From: an uncultured Cellvibrionales bacterium
GTDB taxonomy: Bacteria > Pseudomonadota > Gammaproteobacteria > Pseudomonadales > Cellvibrionaceae
Direction: 5' to 3'
Assembly (NCBI GenBank): GCA_913050115.1
Contig: CAJWZU010000008.1
Coordinates: 1-64,000 of the forward strand
DNA length: 64,000 nt
The notes under the pieces are model-generated. The model had not been told where the DNA came from, did not search any database, and saw only the letters and a program-made list of their open reading frames with translations. Made by a program: the position numbers and the translations under genes. Of the stretch, positions 1 to 11,267 are shown piece by piece; within the stretch, counting starts at the first letter, position 1; the number at the start of each line of letters is the position of its first letter.

Positions 1-416
1 TAGCTGTCGCCAAGAATATTACCTTCGGGGCCACCCAATGCAGGAGCGCGACTAAAATCAAATTCGCCCTGATCGAGCTTGGCAATAGTCGTAAGGCGCT
101 CACCTAGGGCATCCAGACGTAACAACCGCGCCTGTAATTCAGCCATGCGCAGGGTTAGTGCAGCGACTTTGTCGGTGGCATCGCGCTTAATTTTACCCAC
201 ATCAGACTGCTGCTCGGCTAAACGATCTTTCCAAGCATTGGTGGATTCCTCGCTAAAAATATCATTCTCATTGCTGGCAAAACCACCTTGAACAGCAATA
301 AAACCGAGTCCCACTGGAAGACCCAACAAACACGCCGACAAGAGCGCACGAGCCCACACACCCAGCGTAAAGCTGCGCGTGCGACCGTGGCGTTTTCTGA
401 CCAGAATGATTTTCAT
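1..416 (-). CDS. M23-family metallopeptidase, N-terminal part (runs off left edge)
   Basis: Only the first ~138 residues are visible, starting at the ATG at 416-414 and leaving the window at base 1. They show a basic cytosolic tail (MKIILVRKRHGR), one membrane-spanning segment at about residues 20-42, then a charged Leu/Gln-rich stretch at about 60-115 that looks like a coiled coil. This is the usual front end of LytM/M23 peptidoglycan endopeptidases, and such a gene lies beside lpxC and secA in Pseudomonas-like genomes. The catalytic zinc motifs would lie outside the window, so the family call rests on N-terminal architecture and position, not on active-site residues. Confidence 0.6.
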   Translation of the reverse strand, partial: MKIILVRKRHGRTRSFTLGVWARALLSACLLGLPVGLGFIAVQGGFASNENDIFSEESTNAWKDRLAEQQSDVGKIKRDATDKVAALTLRMAELQARLLRLDALGERLTTIAKLDQGEFDFSRAPALGGPEGNILGDS

Positions 417-617
417 GAAATGCCTTACTGCGGCCTAATACTGGAGGCTTCTAGCGAAAAGCGCTCTAATATTGATTAGGCCGATTATTGTTATTATTCT
501 AAGCTTTAAGGACCATATGGACTTAAGTTTAGTCAGCGGAAGTTCCACGTAAATGGCTCTTCGGACAAGCATTATGCGCCGGCACAAGGCACTTAAATCA
601 ACCCTATTGAATAGTAA

Positions 618-1529
618 TTAAATCGCCAACAAAGGCTTAATGTAAGAAATCGGAGCCGCTTCTTCATCGTCAAAGGTCACCACTTCCCAGGCATCAGGCT
701 GAGCGATTAATTGACGCAAAACCTTATTGTTGAGGGCATGACCTGACTTGTGCGCTTTAAACTCGCCAATCAAACTATTGCCTAACAGATATAGATCGCC
801 TATGGCATCGAGAACCTTGTGCTTTACGAACTCATCTTCGTAGCGCAGGCCGTCCTCATTCAGAACCCGATACTGATCAATAACGACGGCGTTATCGAGG
901 CTGCCGCCTTTAGCTAAGCCCTTTGAGCGCAAATATTCGATTTCATGCATAAAACCAAAGGTACGGGCGCGACTGACTTCCTTAACAAAAGACGTACTAG
1001 AAAAGTCGAGCGAGGCATCAAGAGTGCGATCGCGAAATACGGGGTGATCAAAATCGATGGAAAAGGAAACTTTGAAACCATCAAAAGGCAGAAAACTGGC
1101 ATGTTTATCGCCATCTTTTGCTGTCACGGATTTTTTAATACGAATAAATTTCTTCGGGGCATTCTGTTCTTGAATACCTGCCGACTGAATCAGAAAGACG
1201 AAAGGACCGGCACTGCCGTCCATAATCGGTACCTCATCAGCACTGACCTCAACAACGGCATTATCGATACCTAAGCCCGCCATAGCAGAAAGCAGATGCT
1301 CAACGGTAGAAACGCGAACATCACCTTTCATTAGAGAGGTCGACAAAGTGGTATCGCCAACATTTTCAGCCTTAGCTGGAATGTCAACAGCAGGCGTTAG
1401 ATCGGTGCGACGAAACACAATACCGGCATCAATGGGTGCGGGCAGCAGTGTTAAATAGATTTTTTTACCCGTATGCAAACCAACGCCTGTGGCGCGAATG
1501 GGATTTTTCAGTGTCCGCTGTTTAATCAT
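618..1529 (-). CDS. lpxC: UDP-3-O-acyl-N-acetylglucosamine deacetylase LpxC
   Basis: First committed step of lipid A synthesis: zinc-dependent removal of the acetyl group from UDP-3-O-acyl-GlcNAc, in the cytosol. The 303-residue length is normal for the family. The N-terminal [10 protein letters not shown], the EHLLSA zinc motif (about residue 77-82) and the C-terminal [14 protein letters not shown] segment with the HxxxD zinc ligands are all present, followed by the conserved SGHALNN segment. It lies downstream of ftsZ in the same direction, as in E. coli and Pseudomonas, but 305 bp away, with its own leader that can fold (see 1558-1650). LpxC amount is usually set by proteolysis; nothing in the sequence addresses that here. 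Confidence 0.97.
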   Translation of the reverse strand: MIKQRTLKNPIRATGVGLHTGKKIYLTLLPAPIDAGIVFRRTDLTPAVDIPAKAENVGDTTLSTSLMKGDVRVSTVEHLLSAMAGLGIDNAVVEVSADEVPIMDGSAGPFVFLIQSAGIQEQNAPKKFIRIKKSVTAKDGDKHASFLPFDGFKVSFSIDFDHPVFRDRTLDASLDFSSTSFVKEVSRARTFGFMHEIEYLRSKGLAKGGSLDNAVVIDQYRVLNEDGLRYEDEFVKHKVLDAIGDLYLLGNSLIGEFKAHKSGHALNNKVLRQLIAQPDAWEVVTFDDEEAAPISYIKPLLAI

Positions 1530-1834
1530 AGCGTTTGCCTAACCCTTTTGAGGTGTATATAAAAGCCGTATCTGATCCTAAAGCGGATCGCTGAGTTCCC
1601 GCGCATGCGCGCCTCACCGCTCTCTATATCAAACCTTTTAGGCTTTTATAAACGCGGTAAGAAAAACCGAGCCATCCCTGTCTCGTGGTACTAATTGACA
1701 ACAATATTGCCCATTAGTTCGCACGGCCTACCCTATAGAGGAAAGGGGCAAGCCGGAAAAGGCGCGCATATTAACAAGAATCAAGCCTTGAAACCAGTAA
1801 CGGGTTCCATCAACCATCAATTCAGCTAACGTAT
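1530..1834. other. ftsZ-lpxC intergenic region / lpxC leader
   Basis: A 305-bp gap with no convincing ORF. It holds the long inverted repeat at 1558-1650 close to the lpxC start. I found no clear intrinsic terminator for ftsZ and no clear -35/-10 pair for lpxC. The lpxC Shine-Dalgarno is weak (an AGG about 10 nt before the ATG). Confidence 0.6.
1558..1650 (-). promoter_or_regulatory. Foldable lpxC leader: 10-bp inverted repeat enclosing two smaller hairpins
   Basis: TATAAAAGCC at 1558-1567 is the exact reverse complement of GGCTTTTATA at 1641-1650. Between the arms lie GATCC/GGATC separated by 6 nt and the 10-bp palindrome GCGCATGCGC. In an lpxC transcript reading from the right this would form a branched structure ending about 28 nt before the lpxC ATG, next to its weak ribosome-binding site. 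A regulatory role is inference; the repeat itself is directly visible. Confidence 0.4.
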
Positions 1835-3052
1835 TTAGTCAGCCTGACGACGCAAGAACGCAGGAATATCAAGGTATTCCATATCGCGTTCTTCTTCTAT
1901 GGCCGGAGCTAAAGCGGCAGCCGCATTGCCAGACTGACCTCGACTTGGAGACTGCGGCTGAGACATGTTTTGCGCTGGATTCTGAGTCTGCGCCTTACGC
2001 ATAACGGTAGGCTTGTCGTAATCCACAGGGCCAGAGTTTGCGCGACGAGTATTGTCGATCACTTTTGTGGCTACCGGCTTAGGCGCGGAAGTAACATTGG
2101 TCGCCAGACCTGTGGCAACAACCGTGACCCGAATCTCTTCGCCCATTTCCATATCAATGGCATTGCCGACCACAACAGTGGCATCGTCAGAGGCAAATTC
2201 ACGGACCATTTCGCCCACTTCTTCAAACTCATCCATAGTCATATCCATACCGCCGGTGACATTCACCAGCACACCGCGCGCACCGTTAAGATTAACATCT
2301 TCAAGCAGCGGGTTATTCAGTGCCGCTTCGGCGGCGGCTATGGCTCGGCCTTCGCCACTTGCAATACCGGTGCCCATCATGGCAACACCCATTTCAGACA
2401 TCACTGTGCGCACATCGGCGAAATCTAGGTTAATCAAGCCGGGGCGCATAATGAGGTCAGCAATACCCTGTACGGCTTCCAGTAATACAGTGTTACCCGC
2501 TTTAAAAGCATCAATAATAGTGGCGCCTTTACCCAATACCGACAACAACTTTTGATTGGGTACAGTAATCAAAGAATCAACACATTCCTCGAGTTCTGCA
2601 AGGCCATTATCAGCTAGAGAGGCACGCTTCTTGCCTTCGAAAGAAAAGGGCGTGGTAACCACGGCCACGGTTAAAATACCCATGTCGCGAGCAATTTCTG
2701 CTACGACTGGAGCGGCACCGGTACCGGTACCACCGCCCATACCCGCTGTAATAAACACCATGTCGGCGCCATTGAGAGCCTCGGCAATACGCTCGCGATC
2801 TTCCATCGCGGCTTGACGACCGATTTCAGGGTTGGCACCTGCGCCCAAACCCTTGGTCATATTATTACCCAACTGCAATACAGTACGCGCATTTATGCCC
2901 TTTAATGCCTGTGCATCGGTATTGGCACAAATAAACTCAACACCACCGACATCATTGTCGATCATATTTTTTACAGCATTACCGCCACCGCCACCGACAC
3001 CAACAACTTTAATTACGGCATCATCTGGTGCACTATCAACTAATTCGAACAT
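1835..3052 (-). CDS. ftsZ: Cell division GTPase FtsZ
   Basis: Tubulin homologue that polymerises into the Z ring at midcell and recruits the divisome. The 405-residue protein has the GTP-binding tubulin signature GGGTGTG at residues 106-112, the NTDAQAL segment at 44-50, the T7-loop NLDFADVRT, a long Pro/Gln/Ala-rich linker and a C-terminal DIPAFLRR peptide that normally binds FtsA and ZipA. It is the last gene of the dcw run, 68 bp after ftsA, with a start at an ATG agreeing with family N-termini (MFELVD). Nothing unusual is seen. Confidence 0.98.
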   Translation of the reverse strand: MFELVDSAPDDAVIKVVGVGGGGGNAVKNMIDNDVGGVEFICANTDAQALKGINARTVLQLGNNMTKGLGAGANPEIGRQAAMEDRERIAEALNGADMVFITAGMGGGTGTGAAPVVAEIARDMGILTVAVVTTPFSFEGKKRASLADNGLAELEECVDSLITVPNQKLLSVLGKGATIIDAFKAGNTVLLEAVQGIADLIMRPGLINLDFADVRTVMSEMGVAMMGTGIASGEGRAIAAAEAALNNPLLEDVNLNGARGVLVNVTGGMDMTMDEFEEVGEMVREFASDDATVVVGNAIDMEMGEEIRVTVVATGLATNVTSAPKPVATKVIDNTRRANSGPVDYDKPTVMRKAQTQNPAQNMSQPQSPSRGQSGNAAAALAPAIEEERDMEYLDIPAFLRRQAD

Positions 3053-3120
3053 GGTTAATCCCTCTGATTTCCCTGAATACTGCAGTTAAAAATTTTAATT
3101 TTATTTCAGCAACTTTTAAT

Positions 3121-4356
3121 CTAAAAGTTACCATTGAACCAAGATTTAACACTGTCCCACCAACTATTATTCGCGTCCTTACTACTAATATCAGACCTCC
3201 CCTCTTTCTGCTGCTTAGCCCCATATTTCAACAGGCCAACGCCGGTGGAATAAATAGGGTTGTTTACAATATCTTTTAGACCACTAATATTTTGCGGCGT
3301 ACCAAGACGAACCGGCATATGAAAAATCTCTTCAGCCAATTCGATAACGCCCTCCATTTTGGCGGTGCCGCCCGTTAAGACAATGCCCGCTGCAATCATA
3401 TCGACATATCCACTGCGGCTCAGTTCTGCCTGTACCAGAGTGAATAATTCGTCATAGCGCGGTTCCACTACCTCGGCCAATGCCTGACGCGATAAGTCGC
3501 GCGGTTCACGATCACCGACACTTGGCACTTTGATGGTTTCTTCCGGGCCAGTCAGTTTGGCCAGCGCGCAAGCGTATTTAATTTTTAAATCTTCAGCATG
3601 CGGCGTCGGTGTGCGCAGCGCCATAGCAATGTCGTTAGTCACCTGATCGCCGGCAATAGGTATGACACCTGTATGGCGAATAGCGCCCTCCGTAAAGATG
3701 GCGATATCGGTGGTTCCACCGCCGATATCGACCATGCATACGCCCAGTTCTTTTTCATCTTCGGTCAGCACCGCATAACTAGAGGCGAGCTGTTCCAAAA
3801 TAATATCGTCAACCTCTAAGCCGCAGCGGCGTATACACTTCTCAATATTTTGCGCGGCATTAACGGCACAGCTGACCAGGTGCACCTTGGCCTCTAAACG
3901 TACCCCCGACATACCCAGCGGCTCTTTCACCCCTTCTTGTTCATCGATCAAATATTCCTGCGGCAAAATATGCAGAATTTTTTGATCAGCAGGTATGGCG
4001 ACAGCTTGCGCGGCATCGATCACACGGTCCAAATCTTGAGAAAAAACTTCTCGGTCTTTAATCGCGACTATGCCATGCGAATTCATACTGCGAATATGAC
4101 TGCCAGCAATACCAGCATAAACCGAATGGATCTGGCAGCCAGCCATCAGCTCGGCCTCTTCGATCGCTCGCTGAATGGACTGCACAGTCGATTCAATATT
4201 CACCACTACACCTTTTTTTAAACCATTGGAGCGGTGTGAACCAATACCAATAATTTCCAGGTCGCCCACAGGCGTCACAGAGCCGACAATAGCCACAACT
4301 TTCGAGGTGCCTATATCCAAGCCGACGATCAACTTGCTTTCACTGGAATCTGTCAT
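3121..4356 (-). CDS. ftsA: Cell division protein FtsA
   Basis: Actin-like ATPase that tethers FtsZ filaments to the inner membrane and signals to later divisome proteins. At 411 residues it is of normal length. The N-terminal phosphate-1 loop GLDIGTSKV, the [14 protein letters not shown] phosphate-2 loop and the VLTGGTAKMEG adenosine motif are all present, and the C-terminus (SWWDSVKSWFNGNF) is the amphipathic membrane-targeting helix. It lies 32 bp after ftsQ and 68 bp before ftsZ, the standard ftsQAZ order. Confidence 0.97.
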   Translation of the reverse strand: MTDSSESKLIVGLDIGTSKVVAIVGSVTPVGDLEIIGIGSHRSNGLKKGVVVNIESTVQSIQRAIEEAELMAGCQIHSVYAGIAGSHIRSMNSHGIVAIKDREVFSQDLDRVIDAAQAVAIPADQKILHILPQEYLIDEQEGVKEPLGMSGVRLEAKVHLVSCAVNAAQNIEKCIRRCGLEVDDIILEQLASSYAVLTEDEKELGVCMVDIGGGTTDIAIFTEGAIRHTGVIPIAGDQVTNDIAMALRTPTPHAEDLKIKYACALAKLTGPEETIKVPSVGDREPRDLSRQALAEVVEPRYDELFTLVQAELSRSGYVDMIAAGIVLTGGTAKMEGVIELAEEIFHMPVRLGTPQNISGLKDIVNNPIYSTGVGLLKYGAKQQKEGRSDISSKDANNSWWDSVKSWFNGNF

Positions 4357-4388
4357 CCGTTAAACCCTTTTAGTCAGCCTTGTGACCA

Positions 4389-5201
4389 TTAACTATTTTC
4401 AATATTTAAGTCGCGCCAGCTAACAGTTATGCCATTGCTGTAACGCAGATCAATTTTTTCAATTTGCTGCCTGTTTGCCTTCAATGCTGTGTCAAAAACC
4501 AGCAGCATTCGCTGTATTTTTTCTATTATTTGGTCGCGCCCTAGCGCTACCTGTATGCTGCGATCAGCGTCCTTAAGTTGCATACGCCACACCCCTGTAG
4601 CCAATAGCTGCAGGTGTGTAATCGACAGATCTCGCGATCGCAATAAACTCGACAACCGTTGATATTGCGCCATTACATCTTGCTCATCACCCGAGGCCCC
4701 TTCTAACACAGGCAAAGCTTGCAACTCTAGTGCTGTATTTGCGCCAATAACTTCGCCGCGAACGTTCAAAAAACCTTGTTGGCTCCAGCGAGCAATCGGT
4801 TGATGTTCTTGCACCCGCACAGTCAAAACATCTGGCCAGCGGCGTCCCACTTGAGCGCGATCAATCCAAACTTCGCGCTGTAAATGTTGCTGTAGCTGCT
4901 GTAAATCTAAAGCAAAAAAATTACCACTCTCGCCCTGCGCCAGCAATTCAGCCAACACTAAATCTGACACCCGCAATTGATCAACAAAGCGAAAATCCCC
5001 TTCGACCATAACTCGCCCTACTGGCCGGTCCAGCGATGTGCGCAGCAAATACCAAGATTCCCACACCGTTAGGGGCAACATTACAGCCGCCACTAATATC
5101 AACAACGGCTTTATGTACAAGCTGCGCTTTCGAGAGGCCGAACCGGCCTTGCGAGTTGCGCCGCGGCTCAGTCGCACGTTGAGATCGTTGTTTATGGCCA
5201 C
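4389..5201 (-). CDS. ftsQ: Cell division protein FtsQ
   Basis: Bitopic divisome protein that links early FtsZ-ring components to the FtsLB-FtsWI septal synthase. The 270-residue product has a basic cytosolic N-tail, a single membrane helix at about residues 30-50, a POTRA-like domain (RVMVEGDFRFVDQLRVSDL onward) and the beta domain with the family's ...IARWSQQGFLNVRGEVI segment. It follows ddl by 8 bp and precedes ftsA by 32 bp. Sequence conservation of FtsQ is low, so the call rests on architecture plus position, which are both decisive here. Confidence 0.95.
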   Translation of the reverse strand: MAINNDLNVRLSRGATRKAGSASRKRSLYIKPLLILVAAVMLPLTVWESWYLLRTSLDRPVGRVMVEGDFRFVDQLRVSDLVLAELLAQGESGNFFALDLQQLQQHLQREVWIDRAQVGRRWPDVLTVRVQEHQPIARWSQQGFLNVRGEVIGANTALELQALPVLEGASGDEQDVMAQYQRLSSLLRSRDLSITHLQLLATGVWRMQLKDADRSIQVALGRDQIIEKIQRMLLVFDTALKANRQQIEKIDLRYSNGITVSWRDLNIENS

Positions 5202-5209
5202 AAGGGGTC

Positions 5210-6145
5210 CTATTTTAAAGTTGCCAAAAGTACATTTAAAACCAACTTTTCGAAACTAATATCAAATACTTTTGCGGCCATAGGCACCAAACTAGTGGCT
5301 GTCATGCCCGGCACAGTATTCACTTCAAGCAGAGTAAAGTGACCCTTGGCGTCTGCCATAAAATCTACTCGACCCCAAGCACGGCAGCCAATGCTATTAA
5401 ATGCCTGCAGGGCCAAGGCGCGCAGCTCTTGTTCGCGCGCAGCGCTCAAATCACATGGGCACATATAACGGGTATCACCGCTAATATATTTAGCCTCATA
5501 ATCGTAAAACCGGTGGTCCGTTTGCAGCTCAATAGCTGGCAGTGCCTGGCCATCTAAAATAGCAACTGTGTATTCTGCGCCAACAATTAAGCGCTCGGCC
5601 AAAACCTGTGAATCGTATTGAGCGGCATCGTTATAGGCTCGTTGTAATTCGGTCACAGAAGCAACACGCGACATGCCAATACTAGAACCTTCATGTGCTG
5701 GCTTAACCATAACCTCACCACCGAGTTGCTCTAACACTTGCTGCCAATCACAATCGGCGTACAGCTCAACAAAGTCAGGTGTAGGTAAACGCATACCACG
5801 CCAAATTTGCTTAGTACGCAACTTATCCATAGCAATCGCCGAGGCTTGTACGCCACTGCCGGTATAAGGTATGTGTAAAAATTCTAACAGCGCCTGCATT
5901 CGGCCATCTTCGCCACCAACGCCATGCAACGCGATAAAAGCACGATCGATTTTTGCTGCGCGAATTTGCTCAACAACATCATCACCCAAATCTAGGGCCA
6001 CAACATTTACTCCGACACTACTCAGCGCGGCACATACCGCCGCACCACTTTTTAACGAAACGTCGCGCTCGGCAGAGGTTCCGCCGAATAGCACGCCGAC
6101 ACGGCCAAGTTGTTGTATGGTTTTGTTGTCGAGAGAAAAACTCAT
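5210..6145 (-). CDS. ddl: D-alanine--D-alanine ligase (DdlB type)
   Basis: ATP-grasp enzyme that makes D-Ala-D-Ala for MurF. The 311-residue length fits the short DdlB class coded inside dcw clusters. Conserved pieces are the [15 protein letters not shown]-terminal loop, [37 protein letters not shown], and the C-terminal [17 protein letters not shown] metal- and substrate-binding region. It overlaps murC by 4 nt, so translation is probably coupled. Confidence 0.97.
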   Translation of the reverse strand: MSFSLDNKTIQQLGRVGVLFGGTSAERDVSLKSGAAVCAALSSVGVNVVALDLGDDVVEQIRAAKIDRAFIALHGVGGEDGRMQALLEFLHIPYTGSGVQASAIAMDKLRTKQIWRGMRLPTPDFVELYADCDWQQVLEQLGGEVMVKPAHEGSSIGMSRVASVTELQRAYNDAAQYDSQVLAERLIVGAEYTVAILDGQALPAIELQTDHRFYDYEAKYISGDTRYMCPCDLSAAREQELRALALQAFNSIGCRAWGRVDFMADAKGHFTLLEVNTVPGMTATSLVPMAAKVFDISFEKLVLNVLLATLK

Positions 6146-7569
6146 CGCAATTTTCTCTTCGCTAACTCAACTGCCAGCTGACCAACATTACCGGCTCCCT
6201 GAGTAATAACTATGTCTCCGGGCTCGACAATGTCCTTAATAATTTGTGGTACACCATCTATTCCCTCGACAAAAACGGGTTCTAAATTGCCACGAGCACG
6301 AATGCTGCGACTTAAATTCCGACCATCGGCACCGGCAATTGGCTCTTCCCCTGCGCTATAAACCTCCAGCAGTACCAAACGATCTACCGATGACAGCACT
6401 TCAACAAAATCTTCATATAGATCACGAGTACGAGTGTATCTATGCGGTTGATACGCCATCAACAAGCGGCGTTCAGGCCAGCCTTCGCGAATAGCTTGAA
6501 TCGTTGCAGCCACTTCTCGCGGATGATGGCCGTAATCATCTACCAACATTGCGGTGGGCTTATCGACGGCTACTTCAAACTCTCCGTATATCTGGAAGCG
6601 ACGACCCACGCCGCTAAAATTTGCCAACCCCTGCTGAATTGCGCTGTCTTTAATACCTTCGTCCGTCGCAACCGTTACCACTGCAGTCGCATTTAATACA
6701 TTGTGTAAACCGGGCATATTCACTTTAACGGCTAAAGGATCATCAAAACCTTTACGCAATACATCAAAGCTCACGGTACTCTCGGTTTGCACTACATTGA
6801 CAGCGCGAAAATCGCAATCTTCAGCAAAGCCATAAGTCAACGTAGGACGTGAAATCGACGGCATAATATCACGTACAACGGGGTCATCTCCGCATACTAC
6901 AGCCAGGCCATAGAAGGGTAAATTATGTAAAAATTCAACGAAAGTTTTCTTTAAACGAGAGAAATCGCCTTCGTAGGTTTCCATATGGTCAGAGTCGATA
7001 TTAGTGACCACTGCAACCATCGGCTGTAGGTGTAAAAATGACGCGTCGCTTTCATCGGCTTCGGCGACTAAGTAGCGACTTTCACCCAGGCCAGCATTAC
7101 TGCCCGCACTGTTAAGTAGCCCACCAATGACAAAGGTTGGATCGCAGTCACCGGCGGCAAACACTGCCGCCATTAGACTGGTTGTTGTCGTTTTGCCATG
7201 AGTGCCCGCGACCGCTATTCCGTGACGATAACGCATCAGCTCTGCCAACATATCCGCGCGATGTACCACCGGAATTCGTAATTCACGGGCACCGATCATT
7301 TCCGGATTGGAGGTATTTACGGCAGTAGAATTCACTACCACATCAGCACCTTGAACATTATCGGAATGGTGACCAATAAAAATTTTGGCTCCCATATTGT
7401 GTAGGCGAGCCGTTGTTGATGTTTCGCGCAAATCGGAACCAGAAATATTGTAACCTTGGTTCAACAGCACCTCAGCAATACCACTCATCCCAGCACCACC
7501 GATACCGATAAAATGGATACGTTTAATGCGACGCATTTCAGGGATGATGAAATCTTTACGGCTAGGCAT
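6142..7569 (-). CDS. murC: UDP-N-acetylmuramate--L-alanine ligase MurC
   Basis: Adds L-Ala to UDP-MurNAc, the first amino acid of the peptidoglycan stem. 475 residues, typical. The N-terminal Rossmann-like [18 protein letters not shown], the ATP-binding [10 protein letters not shown] loop (residues 121-130), [10 protein letters not shown] and the [11 protein letters not shown]-terminal motif are all present. The start [10 protein letters not shown] is a few residues longer than some homologues. The gene overlaps ddl by 4 nt and murG by 8 nt within the dcw operon. Confidence 0.97.
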   Translation of the reverse strand: MPSRKDFIIPEMRRIKRIHFIGIGGAGMSGIAEVLLNQGYNISGSDLRETSTTARLHNMGAKIFIGHHSDNVQGADVVVNSTAVNTSNPEMIGARELRIPVVHRADMLAELMRYRHGIAVAGTHGKTTTTSLMAAVFAAGDCDPTFVIGGLLNSAGSNAGLGESRYLVAEADESDASFLHLQPMVAVVTNIDSDHMETYEGDFSRLKKTFVEFLHNLPFYGLAVVCGDDPVVRDIMPSISRPTLTYGFAEDCDFRAVNVVQTESTVSFDVLRKGFDDPLAVKVNMPGLHNVLNATAVVTVATDEGIKDSAIQQGLANFSGVGRRFQIYGEFEVAVDKPTAMLVDDYGHHPREVAATIQAIREGWPERRLLMAYQPHRYTRTRDLYEDFVEVLSSVDRLVLLEVYSAGEEPIAGADGRNLSRSIRARGNLEPVFVEGIDGVPQIIKDIVEPGDIVITQGAGNVGQLAVELAKRKLR

Positions 7570-8644
7570 TGTTCATTAACTCCAAACAGGCATTGGCAAC
7601 TTTATTAGCCGCATCAGGCTGCGCCAGTTGACGGGCACTTTCGGCCATTCGCAACAATTGCGCTTTATCGTTTATAAGACCCGCAAGAATATTTTCTAAA
7701 CTCTCGGCGGTCATTGTTTCTTGCCGACACATGTATGCAGCACCGGCATCGACTAATACTTCAGCATTTTTTGCTTGATGATCATCGATAGCCCAAGGGT
7801 ATGGAATCAACACCCCTCCCAAACCCGCCGCGGCAAGTTCAGACACAGTTAATGCACCAGCGCGACAAACAATCACATCTGCCCATTGATAAGCTGCGGC
7901 CATGTCATCCACAAAAGCATCAATTCGAGCATCTTGTAGATGTAAATCTTGATATAACTGCGCTGTTACATCGACATGAACAGCACCTGTTTGGTGCCAA
8001 ACATTTGGCCGCGATACTACCGACATAAGCGCTAGGGCTTTAGGCAGCAACTCGTTAATAGCCTTAGCACCGAGACTGCCACCAATAACTAATAAGTTCA
8101 CCGCCGGGTTCGCGAAATTAATACGCTCGGCCGGCGCTGGCAATGCGAGGATTTCGGCACGCACAGGATTACCCACGGTTTCGGCTTTAGGTAAGGCGCC
8201 AGTAAAGGCCTGCATAACAGTTGAGGCGAGGGGACGGAGCAATTTATTGGTCGTCCCGGCGATAGCATTCTGCTCATGGATCAACAGAGGAATGCCCAAA
8301 ATTCTGGCCATGAAACCACCGGGGCCGGATGCAAAACCGCCAAAGCCGACAACAACATTAGGTTTTAACTGGCGCAAAACCTTACCCGCCTGCCATAGAG
8401 CTTTTAGCAGCTTGAATGGCGCCAGCAATAAACTACGTTTGCTTTTACCGCGCACACCTTCAACCTGAATACAGTGCAGAGGAATATTAGCGGCAGGCAC
8501 AAGCTTTGATTCAATGCCTCGCTTAGTTCCGAGCCAATGAATATCTACCGACTGTGCGGATAAAGATTTAGCCACTGCCAGCGCAGGAAACACATGCCCT
8601 CCGGTGCCGCCAGCCATAATTAAGGCGCGTAGAGACTTACTCAC
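7562..8644 (-). CDS. murG: Lipid II synthase MurG (UDP-GlcNAc transferase)
   Basis: Membrane-associated GT28 glycosyltransferase that adds GlcNAc to lipid I on the inner face of the cytoplasmic membrane. The 360-residue protein carries the N-terminal glycine-rich [16 protein letters not shown] loop, the second G-loop [11 protein letters not shown], the third [10 protein letters not shown] and the C-terminal [17 protein letters not shown] plus [11 protein letters not shown] donor-binding segments. It overlaps ftsW by 4 nt and murC by 8 nt. Confidence 0.97.
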   Translation of the reverse strand: MSKSLRALIMAGGTGGHVFPALAVAKSLSAQSVDIHWLGTKRGIESKLVPAANIPLHCIQVEGVRGKSKRSLLLAPFKLLKALWQAGKVLRQLKPNVVVGFGGFASGPGGFMARILGIPLLIHEQNAIAGTTNKLLRPLASTVMQAFTGALPKAETVGNPVRAEILALPAPAERINFANPAVNLLVIGGSLGAKAINELLPKALALMSVVSRPNVWHQTGAVHVDVTAQLYQDLHLQDARIDAFVDDMAAAYQWADVIVCRAGALTVSELAAAGLGGVLIPYPWAIDDHQAKNAEVLVDAGAAYMCRQETMTAESLENILAGLINDKAQLLRMAESARQLAQPDAANKVANACLELMNNA

Positions 8645-9891
8645 AACGCACCCCCAAGATTCTTACTGAGCTTAGCGGGGGGCAAATCTCCAACACCGCT
8701 GATGTCTCCCAAATCATTACGCAATTCCCAATCCATACGCAACAACAAACACATCAAAGCACAACTCACTAACAAGCTACTTCCGCCATAACTAATAAAA
8801 GGCAGGGTCAGGCCTTTGGTGGGCAATAAACCTGACGTAACACCAATATTTACGAAAACCTGAAAGGCGATCAGTATTGCTGCACCGAAGGCAACAAAGC
8901 TTTCAAATAGTTTGCGCTGCACTATGGCGCGACGAGAAATGCACAAAATACGCCAGATCAGAACAGAAAATAGCCCGACAACCAATACTACGCCGACCAA
9001 ACCAAACTCTTCGGCGTAGATGGCAAAAATAAAATCCGTATGTGCTTCGGGTAAATAAAATAGTTTTTGCACACTATTGCCAAGACCCGCACCAAACCAC
9101 TCGCCACGCCCAAAAGCGATAAGCGACTGAGTCAATTGATATCCGCTGTTAAACTGATCGGCCCATGGATCTAAATAGGCAGAGAGACGTTTCATACGAT
9201 AAGGCGATATCCAAGCCATTAACGCCAGACTACCCACACCCGCCAAGACCAACAGCGAAAACTGCCAGAGGCGTGCTCCAGCTAAAAACAACATCGAGAA
9301 AACCATCACCGAAATTACTACGGTGGAACCAAAATCAGGCTCTAGTAGTAACAATAAAGCCAGCACAGCCATTACGGCTACAGGTTTACTAAAACCCCAC
9401 CAGCCATTACTGAGCTCTTTTTGGCGGCGAGCAAAGAAACTGGCAAAGAATATCAGCGCAGCAAACTTGGCAACCTCCGAAGCCTGTACTGTTATAGGGC
9501 CCAGTGCCAACCAGCGCTGCGCGCCATTCACGCGGCGACCAATACCTGGCACTAGAACCAACACCAATAGAATGAGAGCAAAAATTAATAAGTAACTGCT
9601 GTAACGCTGCCACCATTTTGTTGGAATCAACAACACGCAGAACCCAGCACTGAGACCGAGGACCAAATATATCAAATGGCGTTTAACAAAAAACCAAGTA
9701 TCACCATAGGTGTGATCGGCAAAAGTAATCGAGGCTGACGCTACCATCACCAACCCCAAAGACAACATTAAGAGCCATGAGCATAAAAGCGTCCAATCCA
9801 AAGCATCGGCATCAAAATAGCGGGCTAACCCCGCGATGCCGGCGCGCTCGCTTGGGCGATTAAAAGGCAGCGTCAAACTAATCATTCGCAT
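8641..9891 (-). CDS. ftsW: Septal peptidoglycan glycosyltransferase FtsW
   Basis: SEDS-family polymerase that works with the transpeptidase FtsI at the septum. 416 residues with about ten hydrophobic segments. Family marks seen include [34 protein letters not shown], the extracellular [15 protein letters not shown] loop and [21 protein letters not shown] near the C-terminus. The gene overlaps murD by 14 nt and murG by 4 nt. FtsW is preferred over RodA because of the dcw position and the SYGGSSLL ending. Confidence 0.96.
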   Translation of the reverse strand: MRMISLTLPFNRPSERAGIAGLARYFDADALDWTLLCSWLLMLSLGLVMVASASITFADHTYGDTWFFVKRHLIYLVLGLSAGFCVLLIPTKWWQRYSSYLLIFALILLVLVLVPGIGRRVNGAQRWLALGPITVQASEVAKFAALIFFASFFARRQKELSNGWWGFSKPVAVMAVLALLLLLEPDFGSTVVISVMVFSMLFLAGARLWQFSLLVLAGVGSLALMAWISPYRMKRLSAYLDPWADQFNSGYQLTQSLIAFGRGEWFGAGLGNSVQKLFYLPEAHTDFIFAIYAEEFGLVGVVLVVGLFSVLIWRILCISRRAIVQRKLFESFVAFGAAILIAFQVFVNIGVTSGLLPTKGLTLPFISYGGSSLLVSCALMCLLLRMDWELRNDLGDISGVGDLPPAKLSKNLGGAL

Positions 9892-11242
9892 CGCCCATTA
9901 TTTTAGTGAGCGCAGCAATAAATGCATCGCCGCGAGCTTCGAAACCTGCAAACATATCGAAACTAGCACAAGCTGGGGACAGCAACACAGCATCACCGGC
10001 CTGTGCTAATGTTCGCGCCTGCTGCAGCGCTGTTAACAGTGAATCAACGGCTAGAACAGGAAAATCATCGGGGGCTATAGCCGCCAATAAATCGGCATCT
10101 TCACCCAGCACTAACATTGCTCGGCAAGATTTCAACAATGGCTTTGTTAACGCAGAAAAATCGGCGCCTTTGCCGACACCGCCAGCAATTAAAATCAATT
10201 TATTGACGCATCCCGCCAAACCATCAAGCGCTGCCAATGTTGCGCCAACATTGGTGCCTTTAGAATCGTTGTAATAGTCTACTCCACCAAAGTTACCCAG
10301 CCACTGGCAGCGGTGCGGTAAACCCGGAAACTCACGCAAAGCTTCTAGCATAGATGCCATTGGTAGCTTTACAGCCTGACCTAGAGCAAGCGCAGCCAGA
10401 GCGTTTTCAATGTTATGCCGACCTTTAATTTTTAATTCACTTACCGCGAGCAGTGGCTCAAATTGCCAGGCCAAATAATCCCCGTCAGCCTGCGTAATGA
10501 CCCCAAATTGTTTGAAGTCCGGGGTAGTGGCAGCAAAACTAATGCGGCTGCAATTGTCTATCAGTGGCGGCTGAGTTAATACATCGCCGCGATTAATCAC
10601 AACATGCTCTGCACCAAAATAGACGCGCTGCTTGGCGGCATGATACTGCGGCAGACCATCGTAACGATCCATATGATCGGCACTAATATTTAAAATTGTA
10701 GCTACTCGTGCCGATAATTTTTGTGTTGTCTCCAGCTGAAAACTCGACAATTCCAGCACGTAGAGCTCGATATCGGCAGTAGCTAATAAATCCAGTGCAG
10801 GGATACCAATGTTACCGCCGACGGCGACTTTAACGCCGGCACACTGGGCCATAAGACCCACCAGAGTGGTTACTGTGCTTTTCGCATTCGAGCCGGTAAT
10901 CGCAACAATCGGTGCGCGGGCTGCGCGCGTAAACAACTCAATATCACCAATAGCAGGAACGCCGGCTTCGATGGCAGCAGCAATAGCAGTGGTGGACAGC
11001 GCTACACCAGGACTCACAACCATCTCAACTGAGGCGGTCAGAGTTTCAACATTTAATGGACCCAATTCAATGGCTGCGGTCGGGAACTCTTTCTTAAATT
11101 GCGCTAGCATCGGCGGATCTTCGCGCGAGTCAACCATCACAAAGGCACTACCTTTGTTATACATATAGCGAGCCACAGACAACCCTGTCAGACCGAGGCC
11201 AACGATTGCAGTAACGCTATTAGTTGCGATGAGTTGAGTCAT
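9878..11242 (-). CDS. murD: UDP-MurNAc-L-alanine--D-glutamate ligase MurD
   Basis: Adds D-Glu to UDP-MurNAc-L-Ala. The 454-residue product has an N-terminal [16 protein letters not shown] Rossmann segment, the ATP loop ITGSNAKST at residues 115-123, the LELSSFQLE motif, ISADHMDRY, the HNIENALAA hinge and [12 protein letters not shown]. The P-loop reads GSNAKST rather than the commoner GTNGKST; the same form occurs in Pseudomonas, so I do not treat it as a defect. It lies 25 bp after mraY. Confidence 0.97.
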   Translation of the reverse strand: MTQLIATNSVTAIVGLGLTGLSVARYMYNKGSAFVMVDSREDPPMLAQFKKEFPTAAIELGPLNVETLTASVEMVVSPGVALSTTAIAAAIEAGVPAIGDIELFTRAARAPIVAITGSNAKSTVTTLVGLMAQCAGVKVAVGGNIGIPALDLLATADIELYVLELSSFQLETTQKLSARVATILNISADHMDRYDGLPQYHAAKQRVYFGAEHVVINRGDVLTQPPLIDNCSRISFAATTPDFKQFGVITQADGDYLAWQFEPLLAVSELKIKGRHNIENALAALALGQAVKLPMASMLEALREFPGLPHRCQWLGNFGGVDYYNDSKGTNVGATLAALDGLAGCVNKLILIAGGVGKGADFSALTKPLLKSCRAMLVLGEDADLLAAIAPDDFPVLAVDSLLTALQQARTLAQAGDAVLLSPACASFDMFAGFEARGDAFIAALTKIMGDAND

Positions 11243-11267
11243 AACTTTTTATATCTTCTTTTATTAA

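Noticed and set aside
1970-2555. Plus-strand open frames of 152 and 167 codons opposite ftsZ
   Set aside because: They are antisense shadows of the strongly conserved ftsZ frame, with no start context and low-complexity composition.
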